Shown: in pieces, positions 11,872-23,610 of the stretch
Layout: the number at the start of each line of letters is the position of its first letter
Position numbering within the stretch: the stretch's first letter is position 1
Assembly: GCA_905250125.1 (NCBI GenBank)
Contig: CAJNOL010000485.1
Span: 1 to 64,000, forward strand
DNA from: Rotaria sordida
Lineage: Eukaryota; Rotifera; Eurotatoria; Philodinida; Philodinidae
Direction: 5' to 3'
Length of the DNA stretch: 64,000 nucleotides
Notes under the pieces: generated by a model
Database searches by the model: none
The model's input: the letters and a program-made list of their open reading frames with translations, nothing else
What the model was told of the DNA's origin: nothing
Made by a program: the position numbers and the translations under genes

Positions 11872-13951
11872 CTGAAATAATGTATTACAAATTTTAAGTT
11901 TTAGAAAAATACGAATGTAACTGTTTTTGAAAGAATAGCTGTGTAATGTGTTTTCTCCCAGTTGTGCAATGCTCAGGTAAATATTGGATGCTTTCTAATA
12001 GTATCAAACAAGTATAGTCAATACATGGGATTATTTGTTATTATGATTAGAAAGAAGAAGTTGAAAAAAATAATAATTTGGAATTATGCTAAATATTTTT
12101 ATTGTACTCATTTGCCATGAAAAAAATTTTCTACGGAAGATAAAGTTTGTTAAAAGTTAATTTTTTATGAAGACAATTCTCCAAACATGAAGCTCAATAA
12201 TACTAACATTACTGAATGAATTCATGGCCAACAATAGATCTTAATGAAATACGGTTGTCCTGTATGAAAAATGCTATTTTACCTAATAAGTTCATTTTCC
12301 AACTCAGGTGAGGTTGAAAGTGTGGGATTAAATGAATATGTTAGCCCACTCACAACTATGCCCCTTATCTCTTTGCTCTAAGGAAGCAACTGATACTCTC
12401 TGTTTGAGTTCATATTTTACTCATAGTTTTGATGAAAATCCTAAAAGGGTTCGTGCTCGTAGCCTTTTCTTTATGGTCATCTCACTGAGCTTTCAGCTTT
12501 TTGAAGGATATTCCGAAAAAAACCTGCCATAATGATTTCCCGCCTGAAGTGTTCACCAATAACAGATCTCATGATACTTATTATATCCTAAAGTATAGAT
12601 CCTACTTATGAACAAAGTATAAGCTCAAATAGAAGATATCAGTTGGGAAGATTTCCTCCTAAGGCTTTACACACAAGATTTTTTAGAAAAGCCAAGTAGG
12701 ATAACTCTTCTGCAATTCGAGAAAAAGAAAAAAACACTTCTTGCTAAATTACTATTAGTGATGTAGAATTTTGTCGAAAGCCACTTCAACAAGTCCAACC
12801 TTTTTTTTAAACTATCAATATATTTGAAAACTGATCATCTATTTCTTTAAACATCATTCAACTATAGTTATGAACAGGAGATCAAAAGAGTTCTTGTTTA
12901 ATTCCTTGCAGATTGTATATAGTGCTAGAACAATTCATCACATGACATCTTAGTCTTAAGGTATCCTGAAGGAACATCGAAAGTAGGTGAATGAAGATAG
13001 ATGTGAGTGTAGATGTATACTATCGCCTGGTTCAATCGAGAAATATGATGTTAATAACACAGATAAATAGCGCTAAGCTCGAACATAGAATTTTTGAAAA
13101 AACTAGCCAACATCATAGTCTAACTGCTTAATTATAGATACTTCATAGTTGAAACACTTCTCCAATGACAAAGAGTTAATGAATATCACAAAAACTGAAA
13201 AAGATTAACGTCTCAGATTTGATTTCATTCTCTGTGACTGTCTTGCCAAATGCGAATGCCTTCATTATTGATTGTCACAATTTCAGTTGCACTTGACGCA
13301 TTCTTTTTCTCTTGACGAGTATATAATTAGAGATGTTCTCCACTGTGTGATTGGGTGAATATTTATCTGTTTCCGCGAAGACAAATGATGTACCAAAATA
13401 CTTTATCAGTCGAATGATAGTTGAACTGAAGTTTAAACGTAAAATTCTTCCAAGAAATATTCTTCATTCTAATTATATCTTTCGTCATGGGATGTTCTAG
13501 ATCTATTGTAAATACCATCACTAATTTTTTTGCCGCTTCTCATTCTATTCAGTTGTAGTAAGTAGTTTTTCTCTTGATATTATTATTGTTTATAACGTTG
13601 CCCATCAAACAATGTCACGCTCTTGGTTTTTTGCACGATTGCATTGTATTCACAAATATCATGATAAGAAATAATAACCATTTAACTTCTGTTTCATTTT
13701 ATTGATAGAGTGATTGAAAGAATTGTTGATGATTTTTTTTCTCGAAAATCTCCTTGGATTACAATATAACTCCATTGCTCCCAAATTATGTTAATGAAAA
13801 TGTATAACAACATACTGTTAAATATGAGTAATACTTCTGTAACTTATTATATTCGTGGAATAATATTGAAACAATATGCTCTTAATCACATGGCTAGAAA
13901 ACAATAACATGACTCATCAAAAGAATGCTTCATTCTTTTTCGCCAATAATA
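11872..13951. other. intergenic or unresolved 5' region of the TRAF-type gene
   Basis: No exon with TRAF zinc-finger or RING spacing was seen on the minus strand. A 66-codon plus-strand frame at 12332-12532 has no supporting features. Otherwise the stretch is AT-rich. Confidence 0.35.
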
Positions 13952-14649
13952 CAATAGTGTGCAAAAATAATTTATCACTTTGCTTTTCGTGTTTTATTCT
14001 ATAACATAATAATGCTTAGTAACAACTAATACTGTGAGATAATAGTATATTTCATTGTCAACTGACAGTGCATAATACCGATCTGAAATGTTATGCTGTT
14101 AAATTAGGTTATTGTACACATCATGATTATGGGAAAAGTTGTTGCGCCAATTTTATCAAAATGAGAAAAGCTATTACATTTCTTCTAAGGATGAAAGATT
14201 ACATGCCTATTGTAGAATGCGAACAATAGTAGTGATGTATTGAAGCATGTTTGATTGTTTCATGTTCATTGGAAACTATATGATGCCTCAATGAAAAGCT
14301 AAATTGGCTTTTGAGAAACAAATCTAGAATTGATATTTAGTCGAAATTTTGAACATAATTCAATGTTTTCTTTCAAAACTCTTGGTAATAAATGGAGCTA
14401 GTATTTCGCGTAATGACACCTATTTGTGGACTTACATCGGATGGAGACTATCAAATCTTAACTTAATAGTTTTAGATAAAAAAAAGGACTAAAGTCAGGA
14501 AAGTTACACGAATAAGTGTACATAACACTTGGCGCAGCAAAAGTTTATATGTCTTTATTGTAGACAATATGTAAAACCATTATGTATATTCGCTTCATTT
14601 TGAATAAGCATTGTTTTGAAAAGTGATGAATTATTTTTGCAAAATATTG
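13952..14649. mobile_element. Tc1/mariner-like non-autonomous element, 698 bp
   Basis: The terminal inverted repeats begin CAATAGTGTGCAAAAATAA on the left and CAATATTTTGCAAAAATAA on the right (read inward), and both continue with TTATCACTTT-like sequence. TA dinucleotides flank the element at 13950-13951 and 14650-14651, the target duplication expected of this superfamily. The interior has no intact transposase frame. Confidence 0.75.
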
Positions 14650-14651
14650 TA

Positions 14652-16065
14652 TACAACGTCTTCTGCTGAAATGCTTTTTTTTATTTTCCCAGAAAAATTC
14701 TTATTATAATTAATCATAGAAATAAAAACCCAGTTTCGAATGTTTCATCACTATTTTTATTTATACTGTAAATAAAAAAGAAATACAACAATAAAAAATA
14801 ATAAACTATGTTAACTAATTAGCTGTTCAACGACATAATTTTACCTACTTTTCAAATATATCTTCATATAACATCCAAAAAATTGGAAGAAATACGTTTT
14901 TCTGAATTATCAAAACACTTTTTAAGTGTGATACAGCAACGGATGCTTGATTTGACGAGGAAGTAGCTGTTCGTTCTTACATCATCCTAGGAAGAACAGA
15001 AAAGGAAAAAAAAAATTCATTTCATAAATCAACATACAGATAAAAAGCAATAAGTAATCGAGTATTTAACTAATAATGTCGAAAGTAAATCAAAGAAAGA
15101 AGATGCATAGAATGAAGCGACATACCAGAATTGAATTATTGAGTGCATACACATCTCTCTTTCAAATTCTTCATAAATTCATACAACCAATAAAAATTTT
15201 AATGCATCAAATCCGTTGTTATTTTTTCAAGTTTCCAATTATTCAACAGCATCTGATTGTTATGCAACGTAATACGATACTTTGATTAATAAAATACTAT
15301 ATGACACCTATAAATCATCTTGAAATATTGTTTTCAGTGAATATAGAAACCATCAAACTAATAATATCAGCAAAACCACTATATATGAAACTGGATGAAA
15401 TCATTGATAAGCAATTATTATATAGAGACATGTAAAATTTATGTATTACTCAAAAGATTTACCTACCGAAAAACTGAACATATTATATTTTGCTCCTATA
15501 ACATTAATCAAGAAAAACAAAAATAATTAAATAATTAAATGAGAAAAAAAAAAGATCGCCGTTTTCAACTGAATGTGTGTCACCAAGAGAGATAATAATC
15601 TCTCTTAGGGGCTAGCTCAATTAAGCAGCCCAACAGTGCGTGCAGCAAAGAAATTTTATAAAATAAATTCTATAGACTGCTGCTGCTACTGTGACTCGAC
15701 GTCGTGTGATAGACCGACCTGACATTGTGTCTATGTCTGTCGTCGCACGAGCATATCATTCACATGTAAGCAGCCTAGAACAATGCAGATAAATAAATAT
15801 AATATATATATATATATATAATATCAATGTTCTCTTTCATAATTTTTATCAACATACACATAGACATAATGAAACAAAACACTTAAGTGACAGAAAAAAA
15901 AACAAAGTTAATCCAATCAGAGAATGAGAAGAAACATTGATTGCAACAGAAAGAAAGAGAATGAAATCAAAAATTGAGAGAAATGTTCATCTTTGTATAT
16001 AGGGACAGAAAAAAAAACAAGAATAAGCAAAACATCCACGTACATTGTTTGTGTTTCGTTTAAGA
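14652..16065. other. intergenic, downstream of BuGZ
   Basis: No gene is supported. A 69-codon frame at 15076-15285 lacks family features. A short hairpin (AGAGAGATAATAATCTCTCT) lies near 15587, and a TA-rich microsatellite near 15797-15822. The 3' UTR of the minus-strand BuGZ gene presumably lies just below 16066. Confidence 0.4.
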
Positions 16066-17262
16066 TCAAAAACGTGGACCATTAAATCCCATCGGTGGAA
16101 AACCTGCTGGTGGAGCCATAAATGGTAGACCACCCATTGGAGCTAAAACAGTAAACATTTTTAGAAATACATTGAAAAAAGAAAATTAACTAATAAAAAC
16201 ATACGTCGTACAAAATTAGCCATTGAAAGACCAGCAGGCATTGGTGGCATTTGCATTTGTTGTGGCATCATTATTTGTTTATATTTTGGTAATGAAGCAC
16301 GAAATTCTTCCTAAAAAGAAAAAAAACATCAAGAGATAAATGTTTTAAATTATTGTTTTTCAATATTGAAATTTACTAATGATATATCATCATCTGGATG
16401 AATAATTTTTGCAGTACCAGCAACAGGTTCAATTTTTCCTTTATTACCCGGTAATGATCCAGATGTAGTAGCTGATAAATTTGATATAGCTGCTGCAGCT
16501 GATGCCATTGTTGTTAAATTAGGTGATGAATTCGTATCATTACTAGCCTAAATTTAATAAAAAACAAACAAACATTAAAACGAAAATTAATTATCTAATT
16601 AAACAGACATCAGTAGCTCCACTTGGAAATAATGGTTTAGTAGGAGCAGATGGAAGAAGAGTTGCTGCTGGATTACCAGGTGTTGGTGGAACCATAGGCA
16701 CTGGTGGTCGTAATGGTGTCATCATTGGTACAGGAGGCATCATAGGCAATGACATAGGTGTAATACCAAATGGCATACCAGGAAAAGCCATTGGCATCAT
16801 TGGTGCAGCAGGCATCATACCTAATGGTGGCATTGGTGGCATACCAAGTGGTGGAGGCACTTTTACAGCATCATTATTATCTGGTTCATCTTTATCTTTT
16901 CCAGAAAGTCGTTTTTCATGTGCACGAAGATCTTCTTCTGGTATACCTTCCATACCATATATTTCAATTTCAATATTATCTCGACCTTTGATTGCATTTG
17001 GTACTTTATCAATATTTTCTTTATGTACCTAAAAGAAAAACAAAATATTTATTATATAGAAAAAAAAACAAAAAGGAATATATTATTTTAATACTTGTAT
17101 TGAATGAATTTGTAAACCGGGTCCAGTATATAATTTTTTATGACATAAATGACATTTAAAATGTTTTGCTTTTTGATGTTGTAATAGAATTTTTTCATCA
17201 TCAAATTCACGATTACAATACCAACACCAAGGTTTTGTTTGTTTCTTTTTCTTTCGACCCAT
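16066..17262 (-). CDS. ZNF207: BuGZ / ZNF207 homologue, 5 exons, about 313 aa
   Basis: Exons: 17262-17095, 17028-16609, 16547-16377, 16310-16205, 16142-16066. The start MGRKKKK is the hallmark of this family. Two C2H2-type zinc fingers follow (C13-C16-H29-H34 and C37-C40-H53-H58). A long proline/methionine-rich low-complexity region and a GLEBS motif ([13 protein letters not shown], residues about 251-263) come next, then a P/G/F-rich tail. In animals BuGZ binds and stabilises BUB3 through GLEBS, promotes chromosome alignment and can phase-separate with microtubules through its low-complexity part. The MCU stop codon lies 183 bases upstream on the same strand, so the genes are tightly packed. 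Confidence 0.92.
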
Positions 17263-17445
17263 GATTAGATAAATATCGATACAAATATAAAAGAAAAAAG
17301 AAAAACTAAAATAAAAATTTGTTTATATATATATATATATATATTATTTTACTGCACTAAAGTCATTAAACATAATGTAATTTTTTTTTCTATCTAAAGA
17401 ATAAATACAAAAAAAAGCAAAACAAACAACAAAAATGCAAAATTT

Positions 17446-19684
17446 TTATGATGTTCCAATAATACGATCTAATGGATCTTTAAGTCGTTGAAGATCATGT
17501 TCAACCATCATTATTTCATTTTTCAAAGCATTATAACGTGGTAAATCAAAATTTTTCTTTCGTAATAAACGATGTAAAATTTTTAAATAAAAATAATCAG
17601 ACATATTCATATATTTCATATCATTTCGACGAAGTATATAATAACAATAACCCATAAATACAGCTGAATATGATATAAAATACGTAAAAGGTTCCATTAT
17701 ATCCCAACTAAAATGTATAAAAATTCACTAAATAAATTCGTTTGTTTTTTTGTCATAAACATTAATATACCTGTAATCAATCCATATCAAACGAAATAAG
17801 ATACCGGTTTGAAATGACATTGCAGCAAAAATTGACCATTGAATCCTAATAAAAATAATAAAACTCGTAGGAAATGTTACATATAACTAACGTAGTATAT
17901 TCTAATACTGCTAATATAACAGACAACTAGTGAAAACTCTTGAGGAACTGAATGAAAACTAAAAAAATTTATTATTCTTAAAAATCTGATTTTCTAAAGC
18001 ACATCCAAGTTTTTGTAGATCCAAACCCGATCGAGTCGAGACCGTAGGTTTTTTCTACCAATATCTGGCACCCTCAGTGTACATAAATAAGTGAAGGATC
18101 ACTGTTTTAGCTATTTATTGACTACTTTCCGAAAAAAGACAACATACATTTATTTTTTGTTATTCATTTTCTATGTAGGGATCAGCAACGTTTTTTTGTT
18201 GGTCCCGATCTACAGAAAATTATTCGTATGACGTGTTAAATAATTCTTCAATACTTGTTTTTTTGACTTATCTAGTCCACCATCAGCACTTCGTTGGATC
18301 ACCGCTCTTGAATTATGTTCTAGTTCATATGATTTATAAGATAATTTGTTTGAAAACATATAATGTGTTGTGCAATGCGTATGGGTTAAAATTGAATAGG
18401 AGATATATTAAATCTTTACCTTCTATGAATCGCTGAAGTGACTATTACTAGATCGAATACAAAGTTATCGATTGGTTAAAAAAACAACATTTCATTACAT
18501 CATTCCGTTTCTCATATATCAGACTTATAAAATAAAGTTAATGTATATATGTTAAACATCATTACGTGAAATATTCACTATGGATAAAATATCTTCAGTA
18601 GTTATACAATACCTCAAAGACAAATAGGTAATTATTTAACAATAGAAGTGAAAAATACATCTATTATTTCAAAATTAGTTTTTATGTATTCATCCCTTCC
18701 ATTTTCTATTACGTCAATACCAAGGGATGTAAGCTGATTTTGTACACTCAATACTGTTATGAAAGAAAATAAACCAGAGCGTCTCATGTCGTTCAATCCT
18801 CCTTTTTTACAGCATAGCCGTTGGAGTAACCGACATCATCGTGTATTGCGAACAAGACACCTGATGGATCTGACTACACACCATTAGCACATTAAAGAAG
18901 TTAATACTCTATTTATAGGATTATTTAATCGGTAACTATTCTCGAACTACTGTCGGAACACAGGGTCAACCCATATTCTTCATCTATCTAAAATAACATT
19001 TTTTTTTGTCTATTATATTGTAAGAAGTAAAAACTTAAATATGTATTATGTATAGCATTACTAACCATTTTAAACGTCGAATAGCTTTATTAGCAAGTTG
19101 ATGATGAAGTTCATTAAGTGGTTGAGCAGTTTCACGTAAATATTCTAATTGTTTTTCTAATTCAAGTTCACGATACATAACATATTGATTAAGACGTAAA
19201 TCATGATAAAGTTTTGTCACAGAATTTGATATATCAGAAAGCATATCTCGAGCTGATTTATTTGAAGTAAATAATGTTGGTGGTTCAACATTATACGATG
19301 TTTCATTAATACGTAATGTAAATGGTTCTTCAAATATTAATTCAAACGGTGAATTTCGTGAAAGACGAGATCCATCGGAAAGGTATATAGCTGCTCGATC
19401 AATACCTCGATCTTCTTTTTGTAATATATCAATAAAATCACCAACTGTTGTATTAAATGGTTTTAACTAATTAAAAAAGAAAAGTATTAACAAAATTCTA
19501 TACAAATAATATTGTTTTGTTTTACTTGAAAAACACATGATTCTCCTCTGCTTGGTAATGGTACTGCTATATTTGCAAGTCCATCTTTAAATTCAATTTG
19601 TATTGATGATGTTGCTACAAGACGAATAAATTGAAAGTATCTTGAAGGATTATATTTAGTTAAAAGAATTCGTTGAAATAACAT
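17446..19684 (-). CDS. MCU: mitochondrial calcium uniporter pore subunit, 4 exons, about 298 aa
   Basis: Exons: 19684-19526, 19466-19066, 17845-17771, 17707-17446. The N-terminal domain has VPLPSRGESC and KEDRGIDRAAIYLSDG, matching the MCU regulatory fold. A coiled coil follows, then the first membrane helix (SIFAAMSFQTGILFRLIW). The selectivity-filter signature WDIMEP at residues about 213-218 is intact, with D214 and E217 as the acidic rings. A second helix (FTYFISYSAVFMGYCYYIL) and a C-terminal coiled coil end the protein. It imports calcium through the inner mitochondrial membrane. The N-terminus is short but contains arginines and no acidic residue for about 30 positions, compatible with a mitochondrial presequence. 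Intron 3 (17846-19065, 1.2 kb) is far longer than the other two. DPCD ends 106 bases upstream on the same strand. Confidence 0.95.
17846..19065. other. large MCU intron 3, partly repeat-derived
   Basis: The intron interrupts the codon for the tryptophan just before the first membrane helix. It contains TAGGGATCAGCAACG near 18176-18190, reminiscent of hAT termini, and a 67-codon frame at 18233-18436 with no recognisable family. I could not identify a matching second end, so no element is claimed. Confidence 0.4.
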
Positions 19685-19790
19685 ATTCTTTTTTATCTAT
19701 AAATTACATCTAAAATATAAAACTAATAAAAAACAAAACAAGCAAAGCAAAAATGCATTCTAAATATCATCACATTAAAAAGATCATTTA

Positions 19791-20717
19791 TTAATTGACG
19801 GCACAATCACTATCACCCTCTTTTTTCATATTTAAATTTTTTAATTCATCATGTACTTGTTTTTCTAAGTCAAGAATAGCTTTTGGTTTTTTATACTAAA
19901 AAAACATTATTGAATTAGACAAAAAAAAAACACAATAAATGAAAGAATTTAATTCTTACAGTTATAATTAATGTATTATTTGCATAAGAATATGATAAAT
20001 TATTTTCTTCTAATGGAAGATTTAATCGATCGAGATCAACAATTGAAAAACGTTTAAAATATCTTTAAGAAAAAATAAAATTCGATTTTCAATGCTTAAA
20101 CAATTTTGTTTACTTTTTATTTGTTGTTCGTAAAACAAATTCTCGTTTATCTTTATCAATTGTTAATTGATATGTATCAATTGAATATGGTAAATTTCGT
20201 ATACGAATTTCAAAACAATCATTTTTATCATTACGTGAAAATATTGGCTAATCGAGAAAAAAAATTTTTTTTTTAAATATTTTATTTAATAGCAAAATCA
20301 ATACATACTGTTGTTGTGCTTTCTATCATACCAAGTGTATTATCTGCTATTGGTCGTGTTTCGTAATTTTGACCAATTTCAAATGTCCATGAATCTGACG
20401 TAGCTGCAGTTTTTAAACCACTACTTGGTTTTTGACGCCATTTTCGAACTATTTTTTTTTTCGAAGGAAAATTTTATTTATATATATATAAGCTTGTTTA
20501 TCATACTTAAAAGTAAATTAGTTTTTGCATCATATTCTTCAACCATTTCTGTTTGATCATCGAATGTATAATGAATTTTTTTTCGATCTTGAAATATTTT
20601 ATAAAAAATTTAATAAAAAAAAAAGAAATAAAAATGAATAATACCATTTTGAAGAAGACCAGCTTTTTTAGCTGATTTTAATTTTTCAATCCAGACCGAT
20701 TTCGTTGTTTCTGTCAT
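19791..20717 (-). CDS. DPCD: DPCD homologue, 6 exons, about 211 aa
   Basis: Exons: 20717-20645, 20587-20507, 20448-20309, 20247-20114, 20062-19960, 19895-19791. The whole length matches the DPCD family (human about 203 aa): WIEKLKSAKKAGLLQNGDRKK and a KIHYTFDD segment, RKWRQK, the core IRIRNLPYSIDTYQLTIDK, VLRTTNKKYFKRFSIVDLDR and LIITYKKPK. DPCD is linked to primary ciliary dyskinesia and acts as a chaperone-associated (RUVBL1/2-binding) factor in assembly of motile-cilium dynein. It has a CS-like beta-sandwich fold. All introns are 46-65 bases. It is the 5'-most gene of a DPCD-MCU-BuGZ run on the minus strand. Confidence 0.94.
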
Positions 20718-21805
20718 CTTTGTTTCTCTCTTATATCATGGAAACAACTATGACTTGTTTTTGATCTATTTGCGAAATGCAACAATTAAACTATCCGTTA
20801 AATATCTTTTTAAGTCCATGCGCAATGAAATTTTTTTATTTGAATTTTTATAAAATTTTTAAATTTGATTTTAAGATAATTAGTAATAAAAATGATCATC
20901 AAGTTTTAGAATTTTTTTAATTACAAAATATTTCTAATAGATGTCGCTGGTATTCATAAATCATTTCAAGAAAAATTTGACAAGGATTTTATCAATCTAT
21001 TACAGATTAAATATTAATTTAGTGAAAAAGTACCGCGTAATCAGAAAAGGGTTGTAGTGGATAGTTTATCCATCTTGATTATGTCTAAAGGGGGAATAGA
21101 AATTATTTAATAATGCTTGGAGAAGAGACTAAAGCCTCTTTTTTAAGTAAAACTCAACTGTTTGTACACTGGAGATGGTTGAGCTCGCCTAGTCCCCATC
21201 TGATTATGCCACTATGAAAACAGTAAAGTTTAAATACAAGAAACAATATCGAAATGCCATGGGCATGTGGGCATGTTCGATGATTAGTTAAGCAAAGCTA
21301 TATTATGATGTACTCTCACATTTTGCTAGAAAATTAACAAATTAATTTTATCGAGAAACAATTTGTTCAAACAATTCATATATGTTGCCATTTATTCACC
21401 GTTTTGTTATGCACTGTAAGATCTGCGTTCATATTTTCTCGCAATTCATTGTAATAATAATCTTATCATTTATTGTATTCTTTCTTCTTGTACGTAAAAC
21501 CATTACTCACAAATTCAATCGTATATTTAAATAGAGCTGTATGTCATTATGAACAGTTCGTTATTCGCAATATAAAATCATCTTTGTTTTACAAATATTA
21601 AAGAATTGAACACCATATTTGATAGATATCGTTCATTGAAAATCCTATACATTTCGAATAAATTTTCACGTTCAAAATTCGATCATTTAGCATTCCTAAT
21701 TGTACAATTTTATTCTTTAGATAAGAACCAGAAAAACATTATACAAATATTTAACACACGAAAATATCTATAAAATTCCTTCCTTAGAATAATAGAACTC
21801 TTTTA
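20718..21805. other. intergenic, upstream of DPCD
   Basis: Probably holds the DPCD promoter. Otherwise no gene, RNA or convincing repeat was recognised. Confidence 0.4.
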
Positions 21806-22736
21806 TGAGTGAGTAGTATCTGAGAGACTCAGACATTGACGATGGAATAATATCTCAGAATGTAATGTTTCTAGAAAAAATAGCATAAAAAGAAGCGTAT
21901 TTCCGCTTTATGATTGTGGAAAGTTGAATTTGATGAAAAATGAATCTAATATTCGAAATCAGCATGCAAAACTAAACTAAAGCACATTTTCTTTTATTTT
22001 GAAATTTTCATTATACTTCTACTCAATCGTTTATCACAAAAACTTAATTCTGTGCTCTCCTACAAGAAAAATTTTGATCGAAAATATTCTACGATGAAAA
22101 ATATGTTTTCTCGTTTAGTTTTGCACGCTGATTACGAATTCTTAACGTATCATCTTTTTTGTTAACACTAAAAATGTCAAAGGTCTGGTTTAGTAGTTTT
22201 ACATTATCATACTATTCACAACAAAAAAAAAGACGAGTTTTTCCAAAAATTAATTCATTTTTTGTATTGTACGCAAATGCGAAATATATCAAACGATACA
22301 ACTTTTTAAGGTTTATTACTGGTACGAAATATCAAGGCATTTTGATGTTATCGCAATAAAATGCACTCGAGTGACATTTGATAAGAATATGTCAACAAAA
22401 GTAAAAATAGGATTTTTATTTGGCCTATCAATATATTTTATATTTATCTAAAAAACCACTAATACTTTTGTTCAAAAAAGTATAAACTTAAAATTCCCTT
22501 ATTTCAAAATATAAAAATTAATTTTTTCGAAGAAAATTCATAAAAAAACGATTAAAAAGTAAGATGGTTAAGAATTTCATCACTATTTTGAATAATGACC
22601 TTGAAAAAGTGATTATATCGAAGTAAAAATTTCAAAGATTACTAAACTCATCACCATTTACAACATATAAAAAAAAATCATTAAATTCTGAGATATTACT
22701 CCATCGTCGATATCTGAGTTTCTCAAAGATTTACTC
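21806..22736. mobile_element. nested palindromic element (outer 931 bp, inner about 190 bp)
   Basis: Outer arms: GAGACTCAGACATTGACGATGGAATAATATCTCAGAAT at 21824-21861 pairs with the inverted segment ending at 22736 (ATTACTCCATCGTCGATATCTGAG and flanks). Inside, TTCGAAATCAGCATGCAAAA (about 21953) pairs with TTTTGCACGCTGATTACGAA (about 22120), giving a second, complete stem-loop at 21951-22140. This is either one MITE inserted in another or a composite foldback. A 66-codon frame at 22159 is incidental. Confidence 0.65.
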
Positions 22737-22905
22737 TTAAAAATAATGTTATTAATGGTAATATTAATTTTCGATAAGAAAAATGTAAATAATTTGAATA
22801 AAAGAAATATCATATATGATTTGCCCGCTTTTTACTATCTTATTCATCAAATAAAATTCTATTCTGTTTATCGTTCATTTTAACTTAAAATACAGAACTT
22901 TTACT

Positions 22906-23468
22906 ATGTTTGATTATCATCAAAGAACGATTAATTTAATACTAATCTTTATTATCATAATATTCCAAGTATCATTATGTTCAATTAGAAATGTTAATGA
23001 ACATTATTTTTTCGAACATAATCGTGCTATTGGTGGAGAATCTTTAGATACATCGAAATTTGTTCTATATATCGATAAAAATGCTTCTAGATATATTGAC
23101 ATACCTGAAGCATATATGAAAAATTGGATAAATGATCAAAAAATGTGGCGAACAGTAATAATTAGTATTCAACATTAATTTTAATAAATTAATAAGATTT
23201 TGTTTGTTTCTAGTGGTCAATTATATTAGCTGTAATGTGTTTTATCTTCTTTGGTACTTTATTATTTTTTCTTATTCATGGTTTTATTACTTCAACGGGT
23301 CCATTTGCTAGTTGTACAAAACATATTAATGAAAATTCATCACATATTAAAATGACATCATCATCATCAACAACAACAAATATACCTAAAGATTATCCAC
23401 AAATAGAAAATATTCATACAACACAACAAACATTTATTGTTGGCTCTCGTCAAACGTCTACATTATAA
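22906..23468 (+). CDS. small type I membrane protein, 2 exons, about 167 aa
   Basis: Exons 22906-23154 and 23214-23468 are joined in phase 0. The N-terminus has a strong signal sequence (LILIFIIIIFQVSLCSI, cleavage plausible near residue 28). A luminal region of about 55 residues is followed by one membrane helix spanning the exon junction and beyond (WSIILAVMCFIFFGTLLFFLIH), then a Ser/Thr-rich cytosolic tail. I do not recognise the family. The splice site, signal peptide and codon use argue for a real gene. It converges on ABAT, with stop codons only about 140 bases apart. Confidence 0.75.
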
Positions 23469-23610
23469 TAACATAAATAGAAACAAAACAAAAAAAATCT
23501 CTTTTCTAATTAATGAATTGATATACAATTGAAATCAAAGATAAATAATCAATTTAAAAGACTTCATTATTTTTGAAGTCTATTTTAATTTATTTTATTA
23601 GCAGATGATT

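Noticed and set aside
15076-15285. 69-codon plus-strand frame
   Set aside because: No recognisable domain, no upstream signals, composition like the surrounding intergenic DNA.
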